From Xanthomonas theicola (lineage in GTDB: Bacteria > Pseudomonadota > Gammaproteobacteria > Xanthomonadales > Xanthomonadaceae), in contig NZ_CP049017.1 of the NCBI RefSeq assembly GCF_014236795.1, forward strand, positions 908,001-972,000: a stretch of DNA of 64,000 nucleotides, given 5' to 3'. Positions 29,501 through 38,200 of the stretch are shown here, piece by piece (the first letter of the stretch is position 1; each line of letters begins with the position of its first letter). The notes beneath the pieces are model-generated. The model was given only the letters and a program-made list of their open reading frames with translations. It was not told the DNA's origin and searched no databases. The translations under genes and the position numbers were made by a program.

Positions 29501-32500
29501 CGCTCGACGATGCCGCGCGCGCGATCGCCGTCACCATCGAGGAACTGCAGGCGCCGTCGCCGGTGATCCCGCCGTTCACCGAGCTGGCGCAGCGCCTGCA
29601 GGCGCTGGCCGCCACGCTGCCGGACGTGCAATGGGCCTCGGTCGCGCACGACGAGGACGACGACGAACCGCAACCGCGCGCCGAGGCGGCGCTGGACCCG
29701 CCACCGCTGCAGGCGGTCGAACTCACCGCGGCCGACGACCTGTCGGCCTACCTGGGCGACGCCAGGCGCCTGGATGCGGCCGGAGCCGACACGGAGCGTG
29801 CAGCCGCAGCCGCGGTTGCCGATACCGATGTGCCGCTGGCAGCGCCGCCGGTGTCCGACGCCGCGCACGCGCCTGTGCCCGACGGCCACGATGCGGACGG
29901 CAGCACGGAAGACGGCATTGCGCAGAACGCCGGCGGCGCAACGGAATCGGACGCGCTCATCGCGCCGTCGGCCGACAGCGACAGCGAGCTTGCCGCGATC
30001 GACGCCGACGAACAGGCGCTGCCGGTCCAGGACCGCAAGCTCGGCGAATCGACCGTCGACGCGCCGCTGGCCGATGCGCGCGTGCCGGCGGACAGCGAAC
30101 CGCCACCGCCGCCGTCGGCAGATGCAGTCGAGGAGCCGGACGCGGCGGCCGGCGACGTCGGCACGCACCACAACCAACCGCCCCAGGACGAGCGGCCCCA
30201 GCACGAACCGCCCCAGCACGCACACGACCAGGACCCGCACGCCGCGCATGGCCGCAGCGAGCACGACCGGGAGCCCGATCCGCACGGCCATGCGTTCGGC
30301 ACCGGGCCGGTGCAGGCGTCCACGCATTGGCACGGTACCGCGCCGGTATCGGCGAACGACGCTGCCGGGCCGCTGCCGGCGGCGGACGACGACGCTGGGT
30401 TGGGTGCCGACGCTGCAATGCACGGGCAGGACGACGTGGACGCTGCGACCGCATTGCTGCACGACGCTGCTGCCGATGCCGATGCCGACGCTGCTGCTGA
30501 CGCCGATGCCGATGCCGATGCCGTCCGGACCGACGCCGATGCGCATCCGGCCGCTGCCGAAGCGGCCGCCGCGCAGCACGGCCAGGCGCCGGCGTCGCAT
30601 GCCGAGGTGGAACAGACACGCCCGGCCGCTGCGGCACAGGACACTGCCGACGCCGACGCCGACGCCGACGCCGTGCCGGCCGCCGCGCCGCATGCCCATG
30701 CACAAGCGCATGCGGAGCAGACGCAGGCCCGCGACCTGGCCGAGGCCGCGCCGGAGGCTGTCGAGCATCCGCAGGCCGATGCCGGCGCGGCACCCGACGC
30801 CGCCGTCGCGCCGCTCGACGCAGTCGCCGGCGGCGACGCACATCCGGCGCCTGCCGCCGAGCCCGCCGACACCGCATCCCTCGCGCTGGCCGCCGTCGAT
30901 CTGGGACCGCTGGACTTCGCCGACCTGGACCGCGAGCTGGTCGATATCTTCGTCGACGAAGGCAGGGACCTGCTCGACCATTGCGACCGCCTGATCGCCG
31001 AACTGCGCGCGGCGCCGCAGGACCGCGAGGTGCTCGGCGGCCTGCAGCGCGACCTGCACACGCTGAAGGGCGGCGCGCGCATGGCCGGGGTCAATCCGAT
31101 CGGCGACCTCGGCCATGGCATCGAGTCGCTGCTGGAAGCGGTGGCGGCCCATCGCACCGAACTCGACCGCAGCGACGTGCAGTTGCTCGAGCGCGGCTTC
31201 GACCGCCTGCACCAACTGCTCACGCTCACCGGCAAGCACCGTGCGGTGGCGATGCCGGCCGACCTGATCGGCCGTTTCGACGCGCGCACCCACGGCCGCA
31301 GCCTGGCGGCGTCGGTCCACGCCGCGGCCGGTCCGGCGCCGCTGTCGGCGCCGTTGCCGGCCGACGGTGCGCTCGAGGAGGACTCGCTGATCGCGCGGCC
31401 GATGCAGGAACAGGTGCGCGTGCGCGCCGACCTGCTGGACCGCCTGGTCAACCACGCCGGCGAAGTGGCGATCTACCGCTCGCGGCTGGAACAGCAGCTC
31501 GGCGCGTTCCGCGGCGCGATGTCCGAACTGGACCGCACCAACGCGCGTCTGCGCGACCAGCTGCGCCGCCTGGACCTGGAAACCGAAGCGCAGATCGTCG
31601 CCCGCTACCAGCGCGAGCAGGACCAGGCCGAGCAGAGCTTCGATCCGCTGGAACTGGACCGCTTCTCCACGCTGCAGCAGCTCAGCCGCGCGCTGAACGA
31701 ATCGGCCGCCGACCTCGGCGGCCTGCAAGGCGTGCTCGACGACCTGGCGCGGCAATACGACGGCCTGCTGCAACAGCAGTCGCGGGTCAGCTCGGAACTG
31801 CAGGACGGGCTGATGCGCGCGCGCATGGTGCCGTTCGACGGCCTGGTGCCGCGGCTGCGCCGGGTGGTGCGCCAGGCCGCCAGCGAAACCGGCAAGCAGG
31901 TGCACCTGACCCTGGAAGGCACCCACGGCGAACTCGACCGCAACGTGCTCGACCGCATGGTCGCGCCGCTGGAGCACATGCTGCGCAATTCGGTCGCGCA
32001 CGGCCTGGAGGCGCCGGAACAGCGCCGCGCCGCCGGCAAGGCGGAGGAAGGCGGCATCGCCATCCGGCTGCGCCGCGAAGGCTCGGAAATCGTGCTGGAA
32101 GTGGCCGACGACGGCGCCGGCCTCGACCGCGAGGCGATCCGCCAGCGCGCCGAGCAGCGCGGCCTGGTCGCGGCCGGCGCCGCGCTGTCCGAGGAAGAAC
32201 TGGACGCGCTGATCTTCGCCCCCGGCTTCAGCACCTACGACCAGGTCAGCCAGCTGGCCGGTCGCGGCGTGGGCATGGACGTGGTGCGCAACGAAGTGCG
32301 CCAGCTCGGCGGCTCGGTGGACATCCACTCGGTGTGGGGCCAGGGCGTCACCTTCACCCTGCGCCTGCCGCAGACGCTGGCGGTGACCCAGGCGGTGTTC
32401 GTGCAGATCGGCGACACCACCTTCGCCGTGCCGGTGGCCTCGGTCAGCGGCATCGGCCGCATCGGCCGCGAGCGTTTCGAGGCCGCCGACGGCGGCTACC

Positions 32501-33213
32501 ACTACAGCGGCGAGGAGTTCGCGCTGCACGACCTCGGCGCGCTGGTCGGCCAGGCGCCGGCGCGGGCCGAAGGGCAGATGCAGGTGCCGCTGCTGCTGGT
32601 GCGCGCCGGCGACCTGCGCGCCGCGGTGGCCATCGACCAGGTGCTCGGCAACCGCGAGATCGTGGTCAAGCCGGTCGGCCTGCAGATCGCCTCGGTGCCG
32701 GGCATCTACGGCGCCACCATCACCGGCGATGGCCGCGTGGTGGTGATCCTGGACATGGCGCCGCTGGTGCGCCGTCACCAGACCCAGCCGCCGCGGCCGG
32801 TGCTGGAAGCGGCGCCGGCCCAACAGCGGCGCGTACCGCGGGTGATGGTGGTCGACGATTCGCTGACCATGCGCAAGGTCACCGCCCGCGTGCTGGAACG
32901 CCACAACTTCGACGTGATCACCGCGCGCGACGGCGTCGAGGCGCTGGAGCGCCTCGACGAGCGCGTTCCCGACCTGATGCTGCTGGATATCGAAATGCCG
33001 CGCATGGATGGCTACGAACTGGCGACCGCGATGCGCGCCGACCCCCGCTACAAGGCGATACCGATCGTGATGATCACCTCGCGCAGCGGCGAGAAGCACC
33101 GCCAGCGCGCCTTCGAGCTCGGCGTGCAGCGCTACCTGGGCAAGCCCTACCAAGAGTTGGACCTGATGCGCAACGTGTACGACCTGCTGGGGATCGCCCG
33201 TGTCCGCGAATGA
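26527..33213 (+). CDS. chpA: ChpA/PilL, giant hybrid CheA-type histidine kinase
   Basis: A 2228-residue protein from ATG 26527; an upstream in-frame GTG is less likely. The N-terminal part (about 1-420) is FimL/Hpt-like helical. Two clear Hpt domains carry phosphorylatable histidines at about 805 (FHTLKGSGRLVGA) and 1511 (LHTLKGGARMAGV). Between them lies an Ala/Asp/His-rich linker (about 1078-1448). A CheA dimerisation region and HATPase follow (LRNSVAHGLEAPEQ, DDGAGLD, RGVGMDVVRNEV; about 1808-1948), then a CheW domain (about 1952-2085) and a C-terminal receiver with Asp2154 (LLDIEMPRMDGY). It passes phosphate to PilG and PilH. The linker is encoded by hexamer-repetitive DNA. Confidence 0.93.
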   Translation: MNALRDAMSHAALGWIKPELDETLRQVRGEIEYFVEEPADTSRMRFCAGYLHQVQGTLRMVELYAPAMVAEELELLAIAVQNGQAPDRDEACATLMRGTVLLPDYLERLQDGHRDIPIVLLPLLNEIRAARGEPGLSEGALFALSPDAGTATEAELDHARGSLSGRNRELLDTVGTAIKEELLRVKDALDLHLRTGGDVAALQAQVDELGSVADTLGVMGLGVARGVVVQQRDALRSIVDGQRQADEGLLLDIAGALLYVDASLDDQVAYLGASGGIQDDASAAEARRTVEVLAHEAIANFAAAREHFVAFIETDWEHERLTDVPRLLGEVAGALRMLELPQPADYLEGVRRYVATELIGKRRVPSGRQLDTLADAMASLEYYLEALRERRPGREEILDIARSSLETLRYWPLPSEAPAPQGAVPNPAAAPPAAASAAALPQAPSWDLAPATDALVATGTPPPLSEAPPQAPRWTLDQDSTAAAAQRGGDTGLAADKGARSFDAELAAGSDSASAGLAPISFDPVAAEQEEWHAGTEPLQISVETLALEGDAFRPETAGAAPGETAPHAAAAADDSLAAAGHGFDPVAAESTEPASFGNDDASLVIVDAPAAPADGGHDDVLVIELEDAPAFADPAPDAADAVHSPVWSDAAAPLAAGDAEHAAAAAPGPFVDLAWPAPPVEPEAPVPDVHTASIRPIELDDASAALLAELDAAAARFDLAAADAAASAVDTAGDAAPPVAGLAAAAPAAIDGGFVDGGGDIDADIREVFLEEFDEELVNLGNLLPAWRAAPNRLESLRPIRRVFHTLKGSGRLVGARVLGEFSWKIEGMLNRVLDGARPASPAVVGMVELAYEVLPQLNAALRGHGAIRADLDAMQAVAERIAAGEDAHYFPAAPAPAAAALRAGTPAAVDSVLREILEAEVGTHLETVRDWLQHAPQPASDALLRAVHTMSGAFAMTDVPEITEVTGPAESYVKRLLAAAVVPSAEGVRALDDAARAIAVTIEELQAPSPVIPPFTELAQRLQALAATLPDVQWASVAHDEDDDEPQPRAEAALDPPPLQAVELTAADDLSAYLGDARRLDAAGADTERAAAAAVADTDVPLAAPPVSDAAHAPVPDGHDADGSTEDGIAQNAGGATESDALIAPSADSDSELAAIDADEQALPVQDRKLGESTVDAPLADARVPADSEPPPPPSADAVEEPDAAAGDVGTHHNQPPQDERPQHEPPQHAHDQDPHAAHGRSEHDREPDPHGHAFGTGPVQASTHWHGTAPVSANDAAGPLPAADDDAGLGADAAMHGQDDVDAATALLHDAAADADADAAADADADADAVRTDADAHPAAAEAAAAQHGQAPASHAEVEQTRPAAAAQDTADADADADAVPAAAPHAHAQAHAEQTQARDLAEAAPEAVEHPQADAGAAPDAAVAPLDAVAGGDAHPAPAAEPADTASLALAAVDLGPLDFADLDRELVDIFVDEGRDLLDHCDRLIAELRAAPQDREVLGGLQRDLHTLKGGARMAGVNPIGDLGHGIESLLEAVAAHRTELDRSDVQLLERGFDRLHQLLTLTGKHRAVAMPADLIGRFDARTHGRSLAASVHAAAGPAPLSAPLPADGALEEDSLIARPMQEQVRVRADLLDRLVNHAGEVAIYRSRLEQQLGAFRGAMSELDRTNARLRDQLRRLDLETEAQIVARYQREQDQAEQSFDPLELDRFSTLQQLSRALNESAADLGGLQGVLDDLARQYDGLLQQQSRVSSELQDGLMRARMVPFDGLVPRLRRVVRQAASETGKQVHLTLEGTHGELDRNVLDRMVAPLEHMLRNSVAHGLEAPEQRRAAGKAEEGGIAIRLRREGSEIVLEVADDGAGLDREAIRQRAEQRGLVAAGAALSEEELDALIFAPGFSTYDQVSQLAGRGVGMDVVRNEVRQLGGSVDIHSVWGQGVTFTLRLPQTLAVTQAVFVQIGDTTFAVPVASVSGIGRIGRERFEAADGGYHYSGEEFALHDLGALVGQAPARAEGQMQVPLLLVRAGDLRAAVAIDQVLGNREIVVKPVGLQIASVPGIYGATITGDGRVVVILDMAPLVRRHQTQPPRPVLEAAPAQQRRVPRVMVVDDSLTMRKVTARVLERHNFDVITARDGVEALERLDERVPDLMLLDIEMPRMDGYELATAMRADPRYKAIPIVMITSRSGEKHRQRAFELGVQRYLGKPYQELDLMRNVYDLLGIARVRE
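30472..30673 (+). repeat. GCCGAT/GCCGAC hexamer-rich tract inside chpA
   Basis: At 30472-30522 and again at 30645-30673 the sequence is dominated by GCCGAT and GCCGAC hexamers encoding Asp-Ala repeats in the linker between the two main Hpt domains. Being hexamers, changes in copy number would keep the reading frame and only alter linker length. A shorter GATGCC run occurs in the next gene at 34014-34035. Confidence 0.75.
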
Positions 33214-34567
33214 CGACCACGGCGCCGCTCCCCCGGTCGCACTGCTGGCGCGTCCCGGCCAGGCGCGCGAGCGCCTGCGCGAGGCGCTGCACCAGGCCGG
33301 CGCCGCGATCGTGCTCGAGGACGATCCCGGCGCGATCGATGCGCAGACCCTGGCCGACGCCGCGCCCGGCGCGGTGCTGATCGCGCTGGAGCCGGCGATC
33401 GAGGACGCGCTGGAACGGCTGGACGCGGCGCTGGACCTGCCAGGCGTCACCGTGATCTTCGACGAGGCCGAACTGGCCGCGCGCCGCGAGGGCTGGGAAG
33501 CGCGACGCTGGGCGCGGCACCTGGCCGCCAAGCTGCAGGGCCACCAGGACGTGCTGCCGCCGGGGCGCGAGACCGACACCGGCCTGCAGCCCGAACCCGG
33601 CCTGCCGGCGACCCCCGCGCAACTGCACGACGGCGCGCCGATCGGCTTCCACGTCCAGGAAGCGGCCGGCTTCGCCGGCACCGTGCCCGGCGACAGCTTC
33701 TATGCCTGGCAGCCGCCGGCCGATGCCGCGGCCGGCTTCGAAGAGCTGCAGTCCTCGCGCGACCGGGCCGCGGCCGGCGATGCGCGCGCGCCGCAACCGG
33801 CGACCCCGCGCGTTGCGGCGTCCACCGATGCGCCGGCCAGCGCGCCGCCCCCGCTTCCGGCCAGCGCCTGGTCGCTGGTGGACGACGACGCGCCGCTGCT
33901 GGTACAGGCGCGCGCGCCGCTGAGCCGGATGCAGATTTCCACCGAAGGCCTGTCGCTGGTCGCGCTGGAGTCCGAGGCGGACGCCGCCCCCGATGCCGTC
34001 GCCGTCGCTACCGATGCCGATGCCGATGCCGATGTCCATGCCCAGGGCGCGGTACTGGTGATGGCCGGCATCGGCGGTCCGGATGCCATCCGCCGCCTGC
34101 TCGCCGCGTTACCGTCGGGATTCCCGCAGCCGCTGCTGGTGCAGTTGCGCCTGGATGGTGGCCGCTACGGCAACCTGATCAAGCAGATCGCGCGCGTGTC
34201 CGCCTTGCCGGTGCTGCTGGCCGAAGCCGGCGAGCCGGTCGGCGGCGGCAGCGTCTACATCCTGCCCGACGACATCGGCGTGCGCGGCGACCCGGGCGCC
34301 GGCCTGCGCTTCGTCGCCCAGGACGCCGGCGCCTCGGTGGTCCGCGGCCTGCCGGCCGCGCACAGCGCCGTGCTGCTGCTCAGCGGCAGCGACCCGCAGC
34401 AGGTCGACGACGTCGTGGCCCTGGCCGCGCAAGGCGCCTGGGTCGCCGGCCAGACCGGCGACGGCTGCTACGACCCGGCCGCCGCCGTCCAGCTGATCGG
34501 CCGCGGCCATCCCGGCGGCGACCCCGTGCAGCTGGCGCAGGCCCTGTCCGCGCGATGGAGCGGCTGA
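33200..34567 (+). CDS. ChpB-like protein with degenerate receiver and methylesterase domains
   Basis: A 455-residue protein from GTG 33200, overlapping chpA by 14 bases. The N-terminus resembles a receiver (VALLARPGQARERLREALHQ) but lacks the acceptor aspartate (GAVLIALEP). A Pro/Ala-rich linker leads to a C-terminal domain collinear with CheB methylesterase: GIGGPDAIRRLLAALPSGF, ARVSALPVLLAEAGEPVGGG, SVYILPDDIGV, VLLLSGSDPQQVDD. Compared with CheB (GASTGG, VQH, GMGxDG), the catalytic Ser is Gly and the His is Leu; only the Asp remains. It is therefore probably not an active esterase. By position it occupies the ChpB place of the operon and may bind PilJ or ChpA as a structural partner. Confidence 0.8.
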   Translation: MSANDDHGAAPPVALLARPGQARERLREALHQAGAAIVLEDDPGAIDAQTLADAAPGAVLIALEPAIEDALERLDAALDLPGVTVIFDEAELAARREGWEARRWARHLAAKLQGHQDVLPPGRETDTGLQPEPGLPATPAQLHDGAPIGFHVQEAAGFAGTVPGDSFYAWQPPADAAAGFEELQSSRDRAAAGDARAPQPATPRVAASTDAPASAPPPLPASAWSLVDDDAPLLVQARAPLSRMQISTEGLSLVALESEADAAPDAVAVATDADADADVHAQGAVLVMAGIGGPDAIRRLLAALPSGFPQPLLVQLRLDGGRYGNLIKQIARVSALPVLLAEAGEPVGGGSVYILPDDIGVRGDPGAGLRFVAQDAGASVVRGLPAAHSAVLLLSGSDPQQVDDVVALAAQGAWVAGQTGDGCYDPAAAVQLIGRGHPGGDPVQLAQALSARWSG

Positions 34568-34611
34568 GCCGCCGCCCGCGCGTTTTCCCCGGTTCCAGGA
34601 CGACGTAATCC

Positions 34612-35088
34612 ATGAGCAGCTACGCCAGCAACGACGAAATCCGCGGTGTCCTGATCCAGGCCGGCAGCGAGCGGGCGCTATTGCCCAACGCCACCGTCGC
34701 CGAAGTGATGTCGCGCGTCCCGGTCCAAGCGCTGGCCGACGCCCCGCCCTGGCTGCTCGGCCAGATCGCCTGGTACGGCTGGAAAGTCCCGCTGCTGTCG
34801 TTCGCCCGCCTGACCGGCCTGGGCAGCGAGACCGTCGCCGCCAACAACAAGATCGTCGTGCTCAAGGCCCTGGGCGGCAACCCCGACCTGCCGTACTTCG
34901 CCCTCATCACCCAATCCTTCCCGCAACTGATCTCGGTCCCACGCGACGGCCTGCTCGCCGACGCCTCCGAAGAAACCCTGCCCGCCGGGGTGCACATGCG
35001 CGTGTTGCTGGGCGAGCAGAGTGCGTTGCTGCCGGATATGGAGGCGATCGAGGGGATGATTGGGGAGCGGTTTTCCTTGCCTGCTTGA
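34612..35088 (+). CDS. chpC: ChpC, CheW-like coupling protein
   Basis: A 158-residue CheW-domain protein from ATG 34612. It has the segments RGVLIQAGSERALLPNATVA, PWLLGQIAWYGWKVPLLSFA and a C-terminal VLLGEQSALLPDMEAIEGMI. ChpC is the accessory coupler of the Chp system, in parallel to PilI, probably linking other receptors to ChpA. It is the last gene of the operon. The 174 bases after it are AT-richer and mark the border to the accessory region. No clear terminator is visible there. Confidence 0.87.
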   Translation: MSSYASNDEIRGVLIQAGSERALLPNATVAEVMSRVPVQALADAPPWLLGQIAWYGWKVPLLSFARLTGLGSETVAANNKIVVLKALGGNPDLPYFALITQSFPQLISVPRDGLLADASEETLPAGVHMRVLLGEQSALLPDMEAIEGMIGERFSLPA

Positions 35089-35262
35089 TGCATCAAACGT
35101 GTTCAATTCGACGTGGCCGCATCGTTGGTCATGCTGCTGAAATAGTTGAAGCGTCATCATCTGCAGACCAAGCTGGGGTGCATAGATCGTTCCCCTACCT
35201 GATTGGATAAAGGAATTGTGTAAGCAAATGTCCTCGGCGTGGTGTTCAAATGGAGTTGAGTC

Positions 35263-38200
35263 ATGCGTAGAAACTATTCTTACCTCTTCGGCGCCTTTGT
35301 TGGTTGGCTGCTGTGCGGCTGTGTCCTGAAGGCGGAGGCGCAGGCTGCTAGTGAATACTGCTACCAGTCCTGTTTCGGCTCGCTGGACGAAGCCGAGGCA
35401 CAGATGCGGGCAGCATTGCCATATGGCGCCTATCTCGTGCGTGACAAAATCAACATCACGGGGGGAGCATCCGATACTCCGTCGTACCAGATTGGGTACA
35501 AGGTCAAACGGCAGCCGCCCAGCGACATGAGCCTACCTGGCTACACGATTGGTGGTGCAGGTAGTGCAGATGGCATCTGCACCGCCAATAGCGAGCCCTT
35601 CTTGCAGAGCTATTGCGTGGATGAGGCGCAGATGATCCAAGGTATCCTTGATTTCTATCATCGAATTTCGCCGGACTGCACTATATCTAGTGAGCGGATA
35701 GACGGCGCGTATGGGGAGCCCTTCGTACGTAGTATGCCTCATTATGGTGCAGGTTATCTTGTTTTTGATGCGCCTGGTGGAAAATGGTTCCGCTTCAATC
35801 TCTCTTGCCCAGGCTGGAGCGATCCAACACCCACACCTCACGATAGGTTGCTCGTCAAAAGGCAAATCTACTCATGCCCGGCGGGTCTTTATCCATTCGA
35901 TGCATTTAATCCCGTTTATAATAATACTGGAAACCCGGATTTTGTCGCGGAATATCCCTATCTTTGCCAGAATGGTGATACTCCGATGATATACGCCAAG
36001 GGTATCGATCAGACAAAGTCCTGTGCGGCCAATGCGAATCCCTGCCTTCCGGCCACTGGCGACAAATTCAGGCGGGAGGATGATCTGACGTTCGCCGGCA
36101 AACCATTCCAGCGCTTCTACCATTCTCGTCAGCAGCTCCAGTCGGGATTGGGGATGGCGCCAGGTTGGAGCCATTCGTTCTCCGATCTCCTAGGCTACGG
36201 GGGGACCTACCTGACGACGCATGAGGGCTTTTTCGAGCAATTCAGGGAGGTGGGAGAGGGTAAATACCGAGGGCGACACAACGCTGACGATATGATGTTG
36301 CGTTCGAAAAGTGGAATCTGGACACTAGTAACCGCAGATGGCGAACGACGCATCTATAATTCGGAAGGTCGTCTTGCCTCGATTCAGTCCGGCGTTTCGC
36401 CTGCATTCGATGTTGAACTTGTGTACGCCAGCAGCAAACTGATAAAGGCCATAGATGGTTTGGGGCATACACTCAGCTTCAGTTACCATAACGGTCTATT
36501 GGACAAAGTTGCGCTGGATGATGGCAGCTATGTCCAGTATGGCTATGACGCCGCACAGAATCTGACCAGCGTCGCTCGTTCCGACGGGAGCATGCGCGTT
36601 TACAGGTATGGAGAGGCCGGCCACGCCCCAGCCGGGCGTGCACATTTGCTCACCGGTATCGAAGAAGATGGAGTTCGATACGCAACGTTTGGTTATGCCG
36701 CCGATGGGCGTGTGGCATCGAGTAGCCTGCATGCCAACGGTGCGGAGGTGGAAACCACCTCTATCGTGTACTCGGGTACAAGCAGCGCCCAAGTGCTGCA
36801 GCCGAACGGCGCAAGCTATACGTATCAATTCGGGCAAGGTCTTTTCCGACAGGTCGAAGGCATCAGTGGGCCGAATGGCGCTACGACGATGAGCTTCGAT
36901 GCGGGGCGGCCCATTGCTTCCACGGATAGATTGGGGAACTCCACGCAATTCAGTTATCAAGATTCCCTGTCCGGCCAAACCACCTCGTCCAGCACCACGA
37001 CAGAGGGGAGTGGCACCTCTTACTCGCGGTCGCAGACGATCACGCGCGATTCGGAAAATCACGTGGTCGGACAGGTGTCGAGTAACAGTAGCGGAGCACT
37101 CTCACTGTCGCGCGCGGTCTACAGTGCGGGACTCGTCGCTTTTCGCTGCCAATACGACACGTCGGTTTCAACTGCGTCGGCCTATGTGTGCGGTTCCCAG
37201 GCCGACGCCCCGGCTTCCGTTCGACAGGTCGCTTATCGTTATTGCACCGACACCGACACCGCCAATGTGGCGAGCAACTGCTCGAAGATAGGACTCTTGA
37301 AACGTGTCGATGGCCCACGAACCGACATCGGCGACACCACCAGCTACACCTACTACGCCTCCGACGACGCATCCTGCGCCACATCGCCCGCCACCTGCCC
37401 GCACCGCAAAGGCGACCTCTGGAAGGTCACCAACCCCCTGGGCCAGGTGACCGAGGTCCTGGCCTATGACGGCGCCGGCCGCGTGTTGTCGGTGAGAGAC
37501 CCCAACGGCACCATCACCGACTCCACCTACCACCCGCGCGGCTGGCTCACCGCCAGCAAGGTCCGCGGCGCCGACGACGCCAGCGAGAGCGGCGACCGCA
37601 TCACCCGCATCGACTACTGGCCGACCGGCCTGGTCAAGCAGGTGACCCAGCCCGATGGCGCGTTCACCGCGTTCACCTACGACGCCGCACACCGGCTGAC
37701 CGATATCGCCGACAACGCCGGCAACACCGTCCACTACACCCTGGACAACGCCGGCAACCGGGTCAAGGAAGACACCAAGGACGCCGGTGGCACGCTCAAG
37801 CGCACCTTGTCGCGCGTCTACAACCAACTCGGCCAGCTGGCCACGCAGGCTACCGCCAAGGGCGATCCGACCGACTTCGGCTACGACGCCAACGGCAACG
37901 CCACCGCCGTCACCGACGCGCTCGGGCACAAGACCCAGAACGACTACGACCCGCTCAACCGCCTGGCGCGCACGCTCCAAGACGTGGGCGGCATCGCGGC
38001 CGAGACCAAGTTCGGCTACGACGCGCTGGACAACCTGACCCAGGTCACCGACCCGAAGGGCCTGGACACCACCTACGCCTACAATGGCCTGGGCGACCTG
38101 ACCAAGCTGACCAGCCCGGACACCGGCGTCGCCACGTACACCTACGACAGCGCCGGCAACCGCGCCAGCCAGACCGACGCGCGCAACGTCAAGACCACCT

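Noticed and set aside
30460..30680. Possible CRISPR-like array
   Set aside because: Repeats are hexamer codon repeats inside chpA, with no unique spacers.
26389..33681. 2430-codon open frame on the minus strand opposite chpA
   Set aside because: It is a shadow frame caused by high GC and strong codon bias; its translation is His/Arg/Gln/Val-rich without domains, while the plus strand has a complete ChpA.
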